DNA of 6,330 nt from Pseudomonadota bacterium (GTDB taxonomy: Bacteria; Pseudomonadota; Gammaproteobacteria; Burkholderiales; Burkholderiaceae_B). The stretch's first letter is position 1, and every line of letters begins with the position of its first letter. Under the pieces are notes generated by a model. The model saw only the letters and a list, made by a program, of their open reading frames with translations. It did not search any database and was not told where the DNA came from. The position numbers and the translations under genes are program-made. Shown here piece after piece: positions 1 to 4,749 of the stretch. The stretch lies in contig JAEYVD010000351.1 of assembly GCA_023432075.1 (NCBI GenBank), forward strand, positions 1-6,330, read 5' to 3'.

Positions 1-77
1 ACCGGCTTCCCGTCCAACGCCAGACGCCGCCGCAGCGCGGCGCCGGTGCTTGTCGTTCGCGCCTTCGCCGCCGGCAT
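1..77 (-). CDS. Possible 5' end of a gene leaving the window to the left (partial)
   Basis: Read on the minus strand, an ATG at 77-75 opens a frame that stays open to the window edge. It encodes about 25 residues beginning MPAAKARTTSTGAALRRRLA. A TAGAAT -10-like box lies at 94-89 on the same strand, 11 bases before the ATG, so a nearly leaderless transcript is possible. There is no usable ribosome binding site at normal spacing. The stretch LRRRLALDGKPV vaguely recalls the N-terminus of PEP-mutase/isocitrate-lyase-like proteins, but 25 residues are far too few to assign a family. An upstream ATG at 90-88 in another frame is also open. In GC-rich DNA an open frame this short can be chance. Confidence 0.3.
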   Translation of the reverse strand, partial: MPAAKARTTSTGAALRRRLALDGKP

Positions 78-95
78 CCTGCTGGCGCATTCTAC

Positions 96-100
96 GGAGG
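96..100 (+). promoter_or_regulatory. Ribosome binding site of the 126-aa protein
   Basis: GGAGG lies 8 bases before the ATG at 109. It decides the start in favour of 109 over the GTG at 46, which has no such site and would add 21 alanine-rich residues. Confidence 0.75.
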
Positions 101-108
101 AACGACCC

Positions 109-489
109 ATGCTGACCGAGATCGTCACGCGTGCCTTGTCCCAACTGACCGGCAATGCCCTCAATGGCGACGGCATCAAAGGACAGTTTCAGTACGCTTA
201 TGCCAGTGATGACGGCCAATACGTGGCCATATTGACCCATGACATGACCACCTATGTGGTCGACTTGAGTACCCAGCGGTATTTCGCGGAGTGCGGCGGA
301 TCGCCTCGCGGATTTGCCGGCCATGTGCTTGAAATGGAGGGCGCCACCGCGCGCTCCCATCCGTGGCCCGCCGCGCAAGATTTGTTCGACCTGGACATGG
401 ACGCCGACGAATTGGCATGGCGGCAGTGCCCCGGTTTGCGCCATGCGGGAAACGGCGCGCATCGATCTGTGGAGAGCCGCGCCGCCTGA
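109..489 (+). CDS. Protein of unknown function, 126 aa
   Basis: I do not recognise this family. The start at 109 is chosen because GGAGG stands 8 bases upstream. The protein has no signal peptide and no membrane segment, so it is probably cytoplasmic. Residues 20-65 read as alternating hydrophobic and polar strands (for example QYVAILTHDMTTYVVDL), which suggests a small beta-rich fold. A short acidic helix-like part follows (DLFDLDMDADELAW, about 91-104). The last 20 residues are polar and low in complexity and may be disordered. Only two cysteines are visible and there is no clear metal or nucleotide motif. It is a single-gene unit: a strong terminator begins 30 bases after its stop, and the next gene has its own promoter. 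The good ribosome site plus terminator make it a credible real gene, probably conserved only in close relatives. Confidence 0.7.
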   Translation: MLTEIVTRALSQLTGNALNGDGIKGQFQYAYASDDGQYVAILTHDMTTYVVDLSTQRYFAECGGSPRGFAGHVLEMEGATARSHPWPAAQDLFDLDMDADELAWRQCPGLRHAGNGAHRSVESRAA

Positions 490-518
490 GAGTGGCCAGA
501 AGCGGCAACGTTTCACTG

Positions 519-545
519 AACCGGCGTCACCGCCGGTTTTTTTTT
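519..545 (+). terminator. Rho-independent terminator after the 126-aa protein
   Basis: The arms AACCGGCG (519-526) and CGCCGGTT (531-538) pair perfectly over 8 bp around a TCAC loop. An uninterrupted run of T covers 537-545. This is a textbook intrinsic terminator on the plus strand and separates the upstream gene from the acetyltransferase. Confidence 0.9.
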
Positions 546-584
546 GTCCTTTCCCTGCCGGTAGGCGGCGCGCGGCCCGGTCGC

Positions 585-590
585 TAAAAT
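585..590 (+). promoter_or_regulatory. -10 box of a probably leaderless promoter
   Basis: TAAAAT sits 7 bases before the ATG at 598. Transcription normally begins 6-8 bases after the -10 box, which would place +1 at or next to the A of the start codon. No -35 box close to TTGACA is present at 16-18 bp spacing, and no Shine-Dalgarno sequence lies between the box and the ATG. Confidence 0.55.
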
Positions 591-597
591 CCTGGCC

Positions 598-1155
598 ATG
601 ACGACGCCCGCCGAACTCCGCGCCCCGCAAGGCTCCACCCTGGTCCCGTGCACGCACGCGCGCCACGCCGACCAGATCCTGGCCATCTTCAACGACGCCA
701 TCGCGAACTCCACCGCGCTGTACGACTACAAGCCGCGGCCGCGCGAGGCCATGCTGGGCTGGTTCCAGGCCAAGGAGCAAGGCGGTTTTCCCGTCTTGGG
801 ACTGGAAAACGAAGACGGCGAATTGATGGCGTTCGCGAGCTACGGCACGTTCCGCGCGTTTCCGGCGTTCAAGTATTCGGTCGAGCATTCCGTATACGTG
901 GACGGGCGCTTTCGCGGCCGGGGCCTGGGCGAGGCAATGATGGCCATCCTGATCGAACGGGCGCGCGCCGATGGCGTGCACGTGATGGTCGGCGGCATCG
1001 ACGCGTCCAATCAGGGCAGCATCCGCCTGCATGAAAAGCTGGGGTTCGTGCATGCCGGCACCATCCGCGAGGCCGGCTTCAAATTCGGCCGCTGGCTCGA
1101 CCTGGCCTTTTATCAGCTGACGCTGAACACGCCGGAAAACCCGGTCGACGGCTGA
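598..1155 (+). CDS. GNAT N-acetyltransferase, phosphinothricin / methionine-sulfoximine acetyltransferase type
   Basis: This 185-aa cytoplasmic enzyme should transfer acetyl from acetyl-CoA to the amino group of a small amino-acid-like substrate. The acetyl-CoA motif RGRGLG is at 106-111, after the strand SVYV (98-101). The Bar/Pat subfamily signature is clear. E96 in VEHSVYV and H145 in IRLHEKLGF occupy the positions of the catalytic Glu and His of Bar, and the GFKFGRWLDLAFYQL tail (160-174) matches the family's GFKHGNWHDVGFWQL. Length is normal for the family. Chromosomal homologues such as MddA/YncA-type enzymes acetylate methionine sulfoximine, methionine sulfone or phosphinothricin; the true substrate here is unknown. 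The ATG at 598 has no ribosome binding site but follows a -10 box by 7 bases. The gene converges on the VWA gene with a 25-base gap in which I see no terminator. Confidence 0.9.
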   Translation: MTTPAELRAPQGSTLVPCTHARHADQILAIFNDAIANSTALYDYKPRPREAMLGWFQAKEQGGFPVLGLENEDGELMAFASYGTFRAFPAFKYSVEHSVYVDGRFRGRGLGEAMMAILIERARADGVHVMVGGIDASNQGSIRLHEKLGFVHAGTIREAGFKFGRWLDLAFYQLTLNTPENPVDG

Positions 1156-1180
1156 GATCGGCGGCTGGCGCGCTCGGCCT

Positions 1181-2353
1181 CTACTTCGACAGCATCCGCA
1201 TCGCCTGCTCCAGCCCGGCGACCGTCACGGGATACATGCGGTCTTGCATGATGTCGCGCATCAAGGCGATGGACTGGCGGTACTGCCAGGAAGCCGTGGG
1301 CTCGGGATTCAGCCAGACCGACTTGGGCCAGGCGTCCAGCAGCCGGCGCATCCATTCGGCGCCGGGTTCCTTGTTGTAGTGTTCGACCGAGCCCCCGGGC
1401 TGCAGGATCTCGTAGGGACTCATGGTGGCGTCGCCCACGATGATCAGGCGCCAGTCCGGGTTGTACTTGCGCAGCACGTCCCAGGTGTCGAAGCGCTCGT
1501 TCTGGCGCCGGCGGTTGCTCTGCCACAGGCTTTCGTACGGGCAGTTGTGGAAGTAGTAGACCTCGAGGTTGCGGAACTCGCTGCGGGCCGCCGAGAACAG
1601 TTCCTCGACGCGGCCGATGTGGTCGTCCATGCTGCCGCCCACGTCCAGCAGCATCAGCACTTTCACCGTGTTGTGGCGTTCCGGAACCATGCGCAGGTCC
1701 AGATGGCCGGCGTTGCGCGCGGTGCTGGCGATGGTGTCGTCCAGGTCCAATTCCAGATCGGCGCCTTGGCGCGCGAAACGGCGCAGGCGGCGCAGCGCCA
1801 CCTTGAAGTTGCGCGTGCCCAGTTCGACCTGGTCGTCGTAGTCCTTGAACTGGCGCATGTCCCAGACCTTGACCGCCGTGCGGTTGCCGGCCGATGCGCC
1901 GCCCACGCGAATGCCTTCGGGGTGATAGCCGCCGTTGCCGAAGGGCGACGTGCCGCCCGTGCCGATCCATTTGCTGCCGCCCGCGTGGCGTTCCTTCTGC
2001 TCGTCCAGGCGCTCCTTGAAGAGCTCCATCAGCTTGTCCCAGCCGTGCTTTTCGATGGCGGCTTTTTCTTCGGGCGACAGGCTTTTTTCGAATTGCTTGA
2101 TGAGCCAGTCGAGCGGGACCTCTTTGCCTGCGGGCAACGCGGCCTCGATGCCGCGATAGTACGCGCCAAACGCCTTGTCGTAGCGGTCGTAGAGCGATTC
2201 GTCCTTGACCAGCGTGGCGCGCGCCAGGAAGTAGAACTCGTCCAGCGTGGGCGACATCAGGTCCTGGCGCAGCGCGTCCACCAGCGTCAGGTATTCCTTG
2301 ACCGAGACCGGCAGCTTGTGCGCCCGGAGGTGATAGAAGAAGTCGATCAGCAT
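1181..2353 (-). CDS. VWA-domain protein of the CoxE / COG3825 type, partner of MoxR ATPase
   Basis: This 390-aa cytoplasmic protein has no signal peptide or membrane segment. The N-terminal 120 residues are helical and charged. A glycine-rich segment at about 125-155 (GTGGTSPFGNGGYHP) is typical of the family, and the von Willebrand A domain runs from about 229 to the end. The metal-site (MIDAS) motif appears as DVGGS at 237-241, with Gly where the classical DxSxS has its first Ser; as I recall this is normal for this family. A second acidic element, VGDATMSPYE, lies at 306-315. Proteins of this type work with MoxR AAA+ ATPases, as CoxE does with CoxD, in inserting metals or maturing enzymes. 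The gene starts 25 bases after the moxR stop, so the two are almost certainly co-transcribed. The ribosome site is weak (GGGCGG-like), which may mean translational coupling. The client enzyme is unknown. Confidence 0.88.
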   Translation of the reverse strand: MLIDFFYHLRAHKLPVSVKEYLTLVDALRQDLMSPTLDEFYFLARATLVKDESLYDRYDKAFGAYYRGIEAALPAGKEVPLDWLIKQFEKSLSPEEKAAIEKHGWDKLMELFKERLDEQKERHAGGSKWIGTGGTSPFGNGGYHPEGIRVGGASAGNRTAVKVWDMRQFKDYDDQVELGTRNFKVALRRLRRFARQGADLELDLDDTIASTARNAGHLDLRMVPERHNTVKVLMLLDVGGSMDDHIGRVEELFSAARSEFRNLEVYYFHNCPYESLWQSNRRRQNERFDTWDVLRKYNPDWRLIIVGDATMSPYEILQPGGSVEHYNKEPGAEWMRRLLDAWPKSVWLNPEPTASWQYRQSIALMRDIMQDRMYPVTVAGLEQAMRMLSK

Positions 2354-2378
2354 GTGTGCGCCGCCCGTGGATGCAGGA

Positions 2379-3260
2379 TCAGCGGCGTTGGCCGCCGCGC
2401 GTCATGGCCGCCAGGCGTTCGAGCAGATGCACGTCCTGCTCGTTCTTGAGCAGCGCGCCAGCCATCAGCGGCACGGCGGTGGCCGTGTGCGCGTCGATCT
2501 GCGCGGCCGAGACGTCCTCGGCCAGCAAGAGGCGCAGCCAATCCAGCAGTTCGGATGTGGACGGTTTTTTCTTCAGCCCCGGCGCATCGCGCAGCGCGAA
2601 GAACGTGTCCAGCGCGGCGCGCAGCACGTCCTGCTTCAGATCCGGATAGTGGACCGACACGATGTCGCGCATCGTGTCGCGATCGGGAAAGCGGATGTAG
2701 TGAAAGAAGCAACGGCGCAGGAACGCGTCGGGCAGGTCCTTTTCGTTGTTGGACGTGATGATGACGAGCGGGCGGTGGCGCGCGGAGATGGTCTCGCGCG
2801 TCTCGTACACGTGGAACTCCATGCGGTCCAGTTCGCGCAGCAGGTCATTGGGGAATTCGATGTCGGCCTTGTCGATCTCGTCGATCAGCAGCACCACGGG
2901 CTCGTGCGACTGGAACGCCTGCCACAGCGTGCCCTGCACGATGTAGTTGCGGATGTCGCGAACCTTCTCGTCGCCCAACTGCGAATCGCGCAGGCGCGAC
3001 ACCGCGTCGTATTCGTACAGACCCTGATGCGCCTTGGTGGTGGACTTGATGTGCCATTGCATCAGCGGCCGTCCCAGCGCGCGGGCCACTTCCTCGGCCA
3101 GCATCGTCTTGCCGGTGCCGGGTTCGCCCTTGATGAGAAGCGGGCGCTGCAAGGTGAGGGCGGCGTTCACGGCGAGCTTGAGATCGTCGGTGGCGACGTA
3201 GCTGTCGGTGCCATCGAAGCGGACTGGCTTGGCGGAGGAGGCGGTCTGGGCTGCGGACAT
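2379..3260 (-). CDS. MoxR-family AAA+ ATPase
   Basis: This 293-aa cytoplasmic ATPase has every AAA+ element in order: Walker A GEPGTGKT at 45-52, Walker B VLLIDEID at 123-130, sensor 1 in ITSNNEKDLP at 168-177, an arginine-finger region LRRCFFHY at 181-188, and a sensor-2-like KKPSTSELLDW at 231-241. Length is normal for the single-domain MoxR group. Such ATPases use ATP to remodel or activate a client, usually through a VWA-domain partner encoded next door, which is the case here. Known examples activate methanol dehydrogenase, CO dehydrogenase (CoxD) and other metal- or cofactor-dependent enzymes; the client in this organism is not encoded in the window. The start at 3260 has only a weak ribosome site (AGAAG). 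The gene is divergent from the cytochrome pair and shares its control region, including the FNR-type box 20 bases upstream of its ATG. Confidence 0.93.
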   Translation of the reverse strand: MSAAQTASSAKPVRFDGTDSYVATDDLKLAVNAALTLQRPLLIKGEPGTGKTMLAEEVARALGRPLMQWHIKSTTKAHQGLYEYDAVSRLRDSQLGDEKVRDIRNYIVQGTLWQAFQSHEPVVLLIDEIDKADIEFPNDLLRELDRMEFHVYETRETISARHRPLVIITSNNEKDLPDAFLRRCFFHYIRFPDRDTMRDIVSVHYPDLKQDVLRAALDTFFALRDAPGLKKKPSTSELLDWLRLLLAEDVSAAQIDAHTATAVPLMAGALLKNEQDVHLLERLAAMTRGGQRR

Positions 3261-3280
3261 GGTCTGATGGCTTCTGTGGT

Positions 3281-3294
3281 TTGATTGGGATCAA
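3281..3294. promoter_or_regulatory. FNR/Anr/Crp-family box, perfect consensus
   Basis: TTGATTGGGATCAA matches the FNR consensus TTGATnnnnATCAA at all ten fixed positions. It lies in the divergent intergenic region between moxR and the cytochromes. FNR-type regulators bind it when oxygen is low. About 0.006 such matches are expected by chance in a window this size with equal base use, and fewer in GC-rich DNA. Its centre is about 54 bases upstream of the predicted cytochrome start point, not at the classical -41.5 or -61.5, so the direction and sign of control are open. Confidence 0.75.
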
Positions 3295-3329
3295 CACTAA
3301 CGCAAGGTATTAATCCTGAGCAATTATCG

Positions 3330-3335
3330 TACAAT
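3330..3335 (+). promoter_or_regulatory. Candidate -10 box of the cytochrome operon
   Basis: TACAAT differs from TATAAT at one position and lies in the most AT-rich part of the intergenic region. No good -35 box stands 16-18 bp upstream, which is common for promoters that need an activator. The start point would be near 3341-3342, leaving a leader of about 95 bases. Confidence 0.45.
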
Positions 3336-3377
3336 CAGGCGGTTTTGCTTTGGGTTCCACCCGCAACGTGTTTGCAG

Positions 3378-3403
3378 AGGGCCTTTTCGTGTGAGCAGGC
3401 CCT
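3378..3403 (+). promoter_or_regulatory. Hairpin in the cytochrome mRNA leader
   Basis: AGGGCCT (3378-3384) pairs perfectly with AGGCCCT (3397-3403) around a 12-base loop. It ends 32 bases before the first cytochrome start. There is no T run directly after it, so it is not a standard terminator; a role in mRNA stability or translation is possible. Confidence 0.4.
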
Positions 3404-3435
3404 AGTCCTTAGCCATACCAAGAAGAGTCATTCCA

Positions 3436-3789
3436 ATGAAGTTGCGAACCTCTCTGAAGTACACGGTTTCCGTGTTGGCCACGATGGCGTCCTGTGCGAT
3501 CGCCGGCCAGGCTGTTGCTGCAGACGCAGCGCCGGTCGGTAATGTCCAGAATGCCCGAGACAAGGTTTCGATGTGCATCGGTTGCCATGGCATCCCAGGC
3601 TACAAGGCATCGTTTCCCGAGCTTTACCATGTTCCGATGATTGCTGGCCAAAACGCCAAATACATCGAAACGGCCCTCAACGAGTACAAGAAAGGCGCGC
3701 GCAGCCATCCCACGATGGATGCCATCGCCGGCAGCTTGACCGACCAGGATATCGCCGACCTGGCCGCGTACTACTCGAATCTCAAGTAA
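3436..3789 (+). CDS. Exported monoheme class I cytochrome c (c4/c553-like), first of a pair
   Basis: This 117-aa precursor is a periplasmic electron carrier. A positively charged start and hydrophobic core are followed by the signal-peptidase site AVA at 26-28. One heme is attached at CIGCH (C47, C50, H51). The likely distal ligand is M94 in SHPTMDAIAGSL, followed by the class I helix LTDQDIADLAAYYSNL. The middle (IAGQ, ALNEYKKGAR) resembles one half of diheme cytochrome c4. C20 in TMASC also fits a loose lipobox, so a lipoprotein cannot be excluded. The ATG at 3436 follows a purine-rich AGAAGAG by 8 bases. The second cytochrome starts 12 bases after the stop, so the two form an operon. Maturation would need the cytochrome c assembly system, encoded elsewhere. 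Electron donor and acceptor cannot be read from the window. Confidence 0.92.
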   Translation: MKLRTSLKYTVSVLATMASCAIAGQAVAADAAPVGNVQNARDKVSMCIGCHGIPGYKASFPELYHVPMIAGQNAKYIETALNEYKKGARSHPTMDAIAGSLTDQDIADLAAYYSNLK

Positions 3790-3794
3790 GGGGG
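3788..3794 (+). promoter_or_regulatory. Ribosome binding site of the second cytochrome
   Basis: AAGGGGG overlaps the last two bases of the first cytochrome's TAA stop and stands 7 bases before the ATG at 3802. This suggests the two genes are translated in a coupled way from one mRNA. Confidence 0.6.
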
Positions 3795-3801
3795 CAACAC
3801 C

Positions 3802-4164
3802 ATGAACCGCACCATGCTTGCCCTTGCGGGCGCGACCCTGGCCATTTCGGGCGCAGCCGCCCAGGCGCAGGACCTGGCGGCCGGCAAGGCCGTCTTCGAT
3901 AAATTCAACTGCGCCTCGTGCCACGGCGCCGACGCCAAGACGGCGGTGGATCCCGCCTATCCGACGCTGGCCGGGCAACACGCCGATTACCTGGTGCATG
4001 CCCTGAAGGCCTACAAGCGTGGCGCCTCCGGCAGCGCGGCCACGGCCAATGTGCGCAAGAACCCGATCATGGGCGCCTTTGCCACGCAGTTGTCCGACCA
4101 GGACATTTCCAACGTGTCGGCGTGGCTGGCGTCGCTGCCCAGCGACCTGGGCGTCCGGCGCTAA
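3802..4164 (+). CDS. Exported monoheme class I cytochrome c (c4/c553-like), second of a pair
   Basis: This 120-aa precursor has a signal peptide with cleavage predicted after AQA (20-22). The mature protein opens with DLAAGKAVFDKFNC, a typical class I cytochrome c first helix. Heme attaches at CASCH (C37, C40, H41). The likely distal heme ligand is M90 in RKNPIMGAFATQL, and the closing helix is LSDQDISNVSAWLASL. LAGQ at 56-59 and the ALKAYKRGAS segment echo the first cytochrome, so the two are paralogues standing side by side, like the two halves of cytochrome c4 encoded separately. The protein should act in the periplasm as a small electron carrier. It is the last gene of the operon: a strong terminator begins 30 bases after its stop. 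Confidence 0.93.
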   Translation: MNRTMLALAGATLAISGAAAQAQDLAAGKAVFDKFNCASCHGADAKTAVDPAYPTLAGQHADYLVHALKAYKRGASGSAATANVRKNPIMGAFATQLSDQDISNVSAWLASLPSDLGVRR

Positions 4165-4166
4165 AA

Positions 4167-4188
4167 CGCGCCCGCTGCGGCGGGTGTG
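4167..4188 (+). other. Imperfect hairpin just before the terminator
   Basis: CCCGC (4171-4175) and GCGGG (4180-4184) pair around a TGCG loop, and the stem can be lengthened outward with G-U pairs to 4167/4188. No T run follows. It may protect the 3' end of the cytochrome mRNA or be incidental. Confidence 0.3.
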
Positions 4189-4193
4189 CAAGG

Positions 4194-4219
4194 AAAAACC
4201 CTCGCTAGCGAGGGTTTTT
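4194..4219. terminator. Bidirectional terminator shared by the cytochromes and DUF1841
   Basis: A perfect palindrome with 11-bp arms (4194-4204 and 4209-4219) surrounds the loop CTAG. The core AACCCTCG/CGAGGGTT is flanked by A5 on the left and T6 on the right, so each strand shows a GC stem followed by a U run. It lies 30 bases after the cytochrome stop and 9 bases from the DUF1841 stop on the opposite strand. Confidence 0.92.
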
Positions 4220-4227
4220 TGTTTGGG

Positions 4228-4653
4228 TCAGAGGCTGGCGCGGCGGCGGATCAGGTCGATGTAGGTGTCGCTGTCCAGCGGTGTGCCCAGGCGCTGCGCC
4301 TCCCAGACGACCTGGCCCAGGCATTCCATGATTTCATGGGCGGCGTGGTGCGCGTCCGAGCGCGCCGTCAGCTGCTGGTAGGCCTGGCGGATGCCGGGCG
4401 GATGGTCGATGGACAGTTGTTCCGCGATCGCCAGGTGCATGGACAGGTGCAGGAACGGATTGGTCCGGCCTTTTTCCACCGCGTATTCGGCCGTCATGGC
4501 CTCGGGGCTTTCGAGGTCTGCGTGGTATTCCGGGTGCTCGATGATCCAGTCCAGCGCGATCGCCTCCAGCGGGGTCAGGACCTCGTTGGCGCGGTGCTTG
4601 CGCCAGGTTTCGATAAAGAATTCGCGAACTTGGTCGCGGGAGGGATTGAACAT
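4228..4653 (-). CDS. DUF1841 family protein
   Basis: This 141-aa cytoplasmic protein is recognised by the family's opening [13 protein letters not shown], the [19 protein letters not shown] segment (26-44), [20 protein letters not shown] (65-84) and [16 protein letters not shown] (106-121). Length is typical and both ends look complete. The family has no established function that I know of. The sequence looks wholly helical, and histidines recur as three HxxxH pairs: H40/H44, H69/H73 and H102/H106, with acidic residues such as E107 and E110 nearby. This resembles metal-binding helical bundles, but that is inference. The start at 4653 has no purine-rich ribosome site on this strand; the leader is C-rich (CCCCCTCCCG). 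It is a single-gene unit between its own TAAAAT promoter and the shared terminator, divergent from icd. Confidence 0.88.
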   Translation of the reverse strand: MFNPSRDQVREFFIETWRKHRANEVLTPLEAIALDWIIEHPEYHADLESPEAMTAEYAVEKGRTNPFLHLSMHLAIAEQLSIDHPPGIRQAYQQLTARSDAHHAAHEIMECLGQVVWEAQRLGTPLDSDTYIDLIRRRASL

Positions 4654-4687
4654 CGGGAGGGGGCCAAAAGCAGGATGGAGTCGGTTT

Positions 4688-4693
4688 ATTTTA
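4688..4693 (-). promoter_or_regulatory. -10 box for the DUF1841 gene
   Basis: TAAAAT reads leftward at 4693-4688, 34 bases before the ATG. Transcription would start near 4681 and give a leader of about 28 bases. The -35 position (about 4711-4716) is poor. It falls in the same stretch as the -35 position of the opposing icd promoter. Confidence 0.5.
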
Positions 4694-4737
4694 CCGCCCC
4701 ACGATGCAGCTCAGGTTTCGCCCGGCGCTTTGCGATA

Positions 4738-4743
4738 TAGAAT
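4738..4743 (+). promoter_or_regulatory. icd: -10 box for icd
   Basis: TAGAAT at 4738-4743 sits inside GATATAGAATGGG. The -35 position around 4715-4720 (GTTTCG) is weak. The start point would fall near 4750, giving a leader of about 109 bases before the icd ATG. Confidence 0.5.
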
Positions 4744-4749
4744 GGGCTG

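Noticed and set aside
46..108. GTG at 46 as start of the 126-aa protein
   Set aside because: It has no ribosome site, whereas GGAGG sits 8 bases before the ATG at 109.
1156..1180. Terminator between the convergent acetyltransferase and VWA genes
   Set aside because: The 25 bases contain no stem with a T run on either strand.
1244..2449. 401-codon open frame on the plus strand opposite the VWA gene
   Set aside because: It is antisense to a recognised gene, with biased composition and no family resemblance.
2352..3284. 310-codon open frame on the plus strand opposite moxR
   Set aside because: It is a mirror of moxR, which has every AAA+ motif on the minus strand.
3281..3313. TTGATT with TATTAA as a -35/-10 pair for the cytochromes
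   Set aside because: Spacing is 22 bp, too long, and TTGATT is better explained as half of the FNR-type box.
3409..4191. 260-codon open frame on the minus strand opposite the cytochromes
   Set aside because: The plus-strand genes have signal peptides and CxxCH motifs; this frame has none and covers the intergenic gap.
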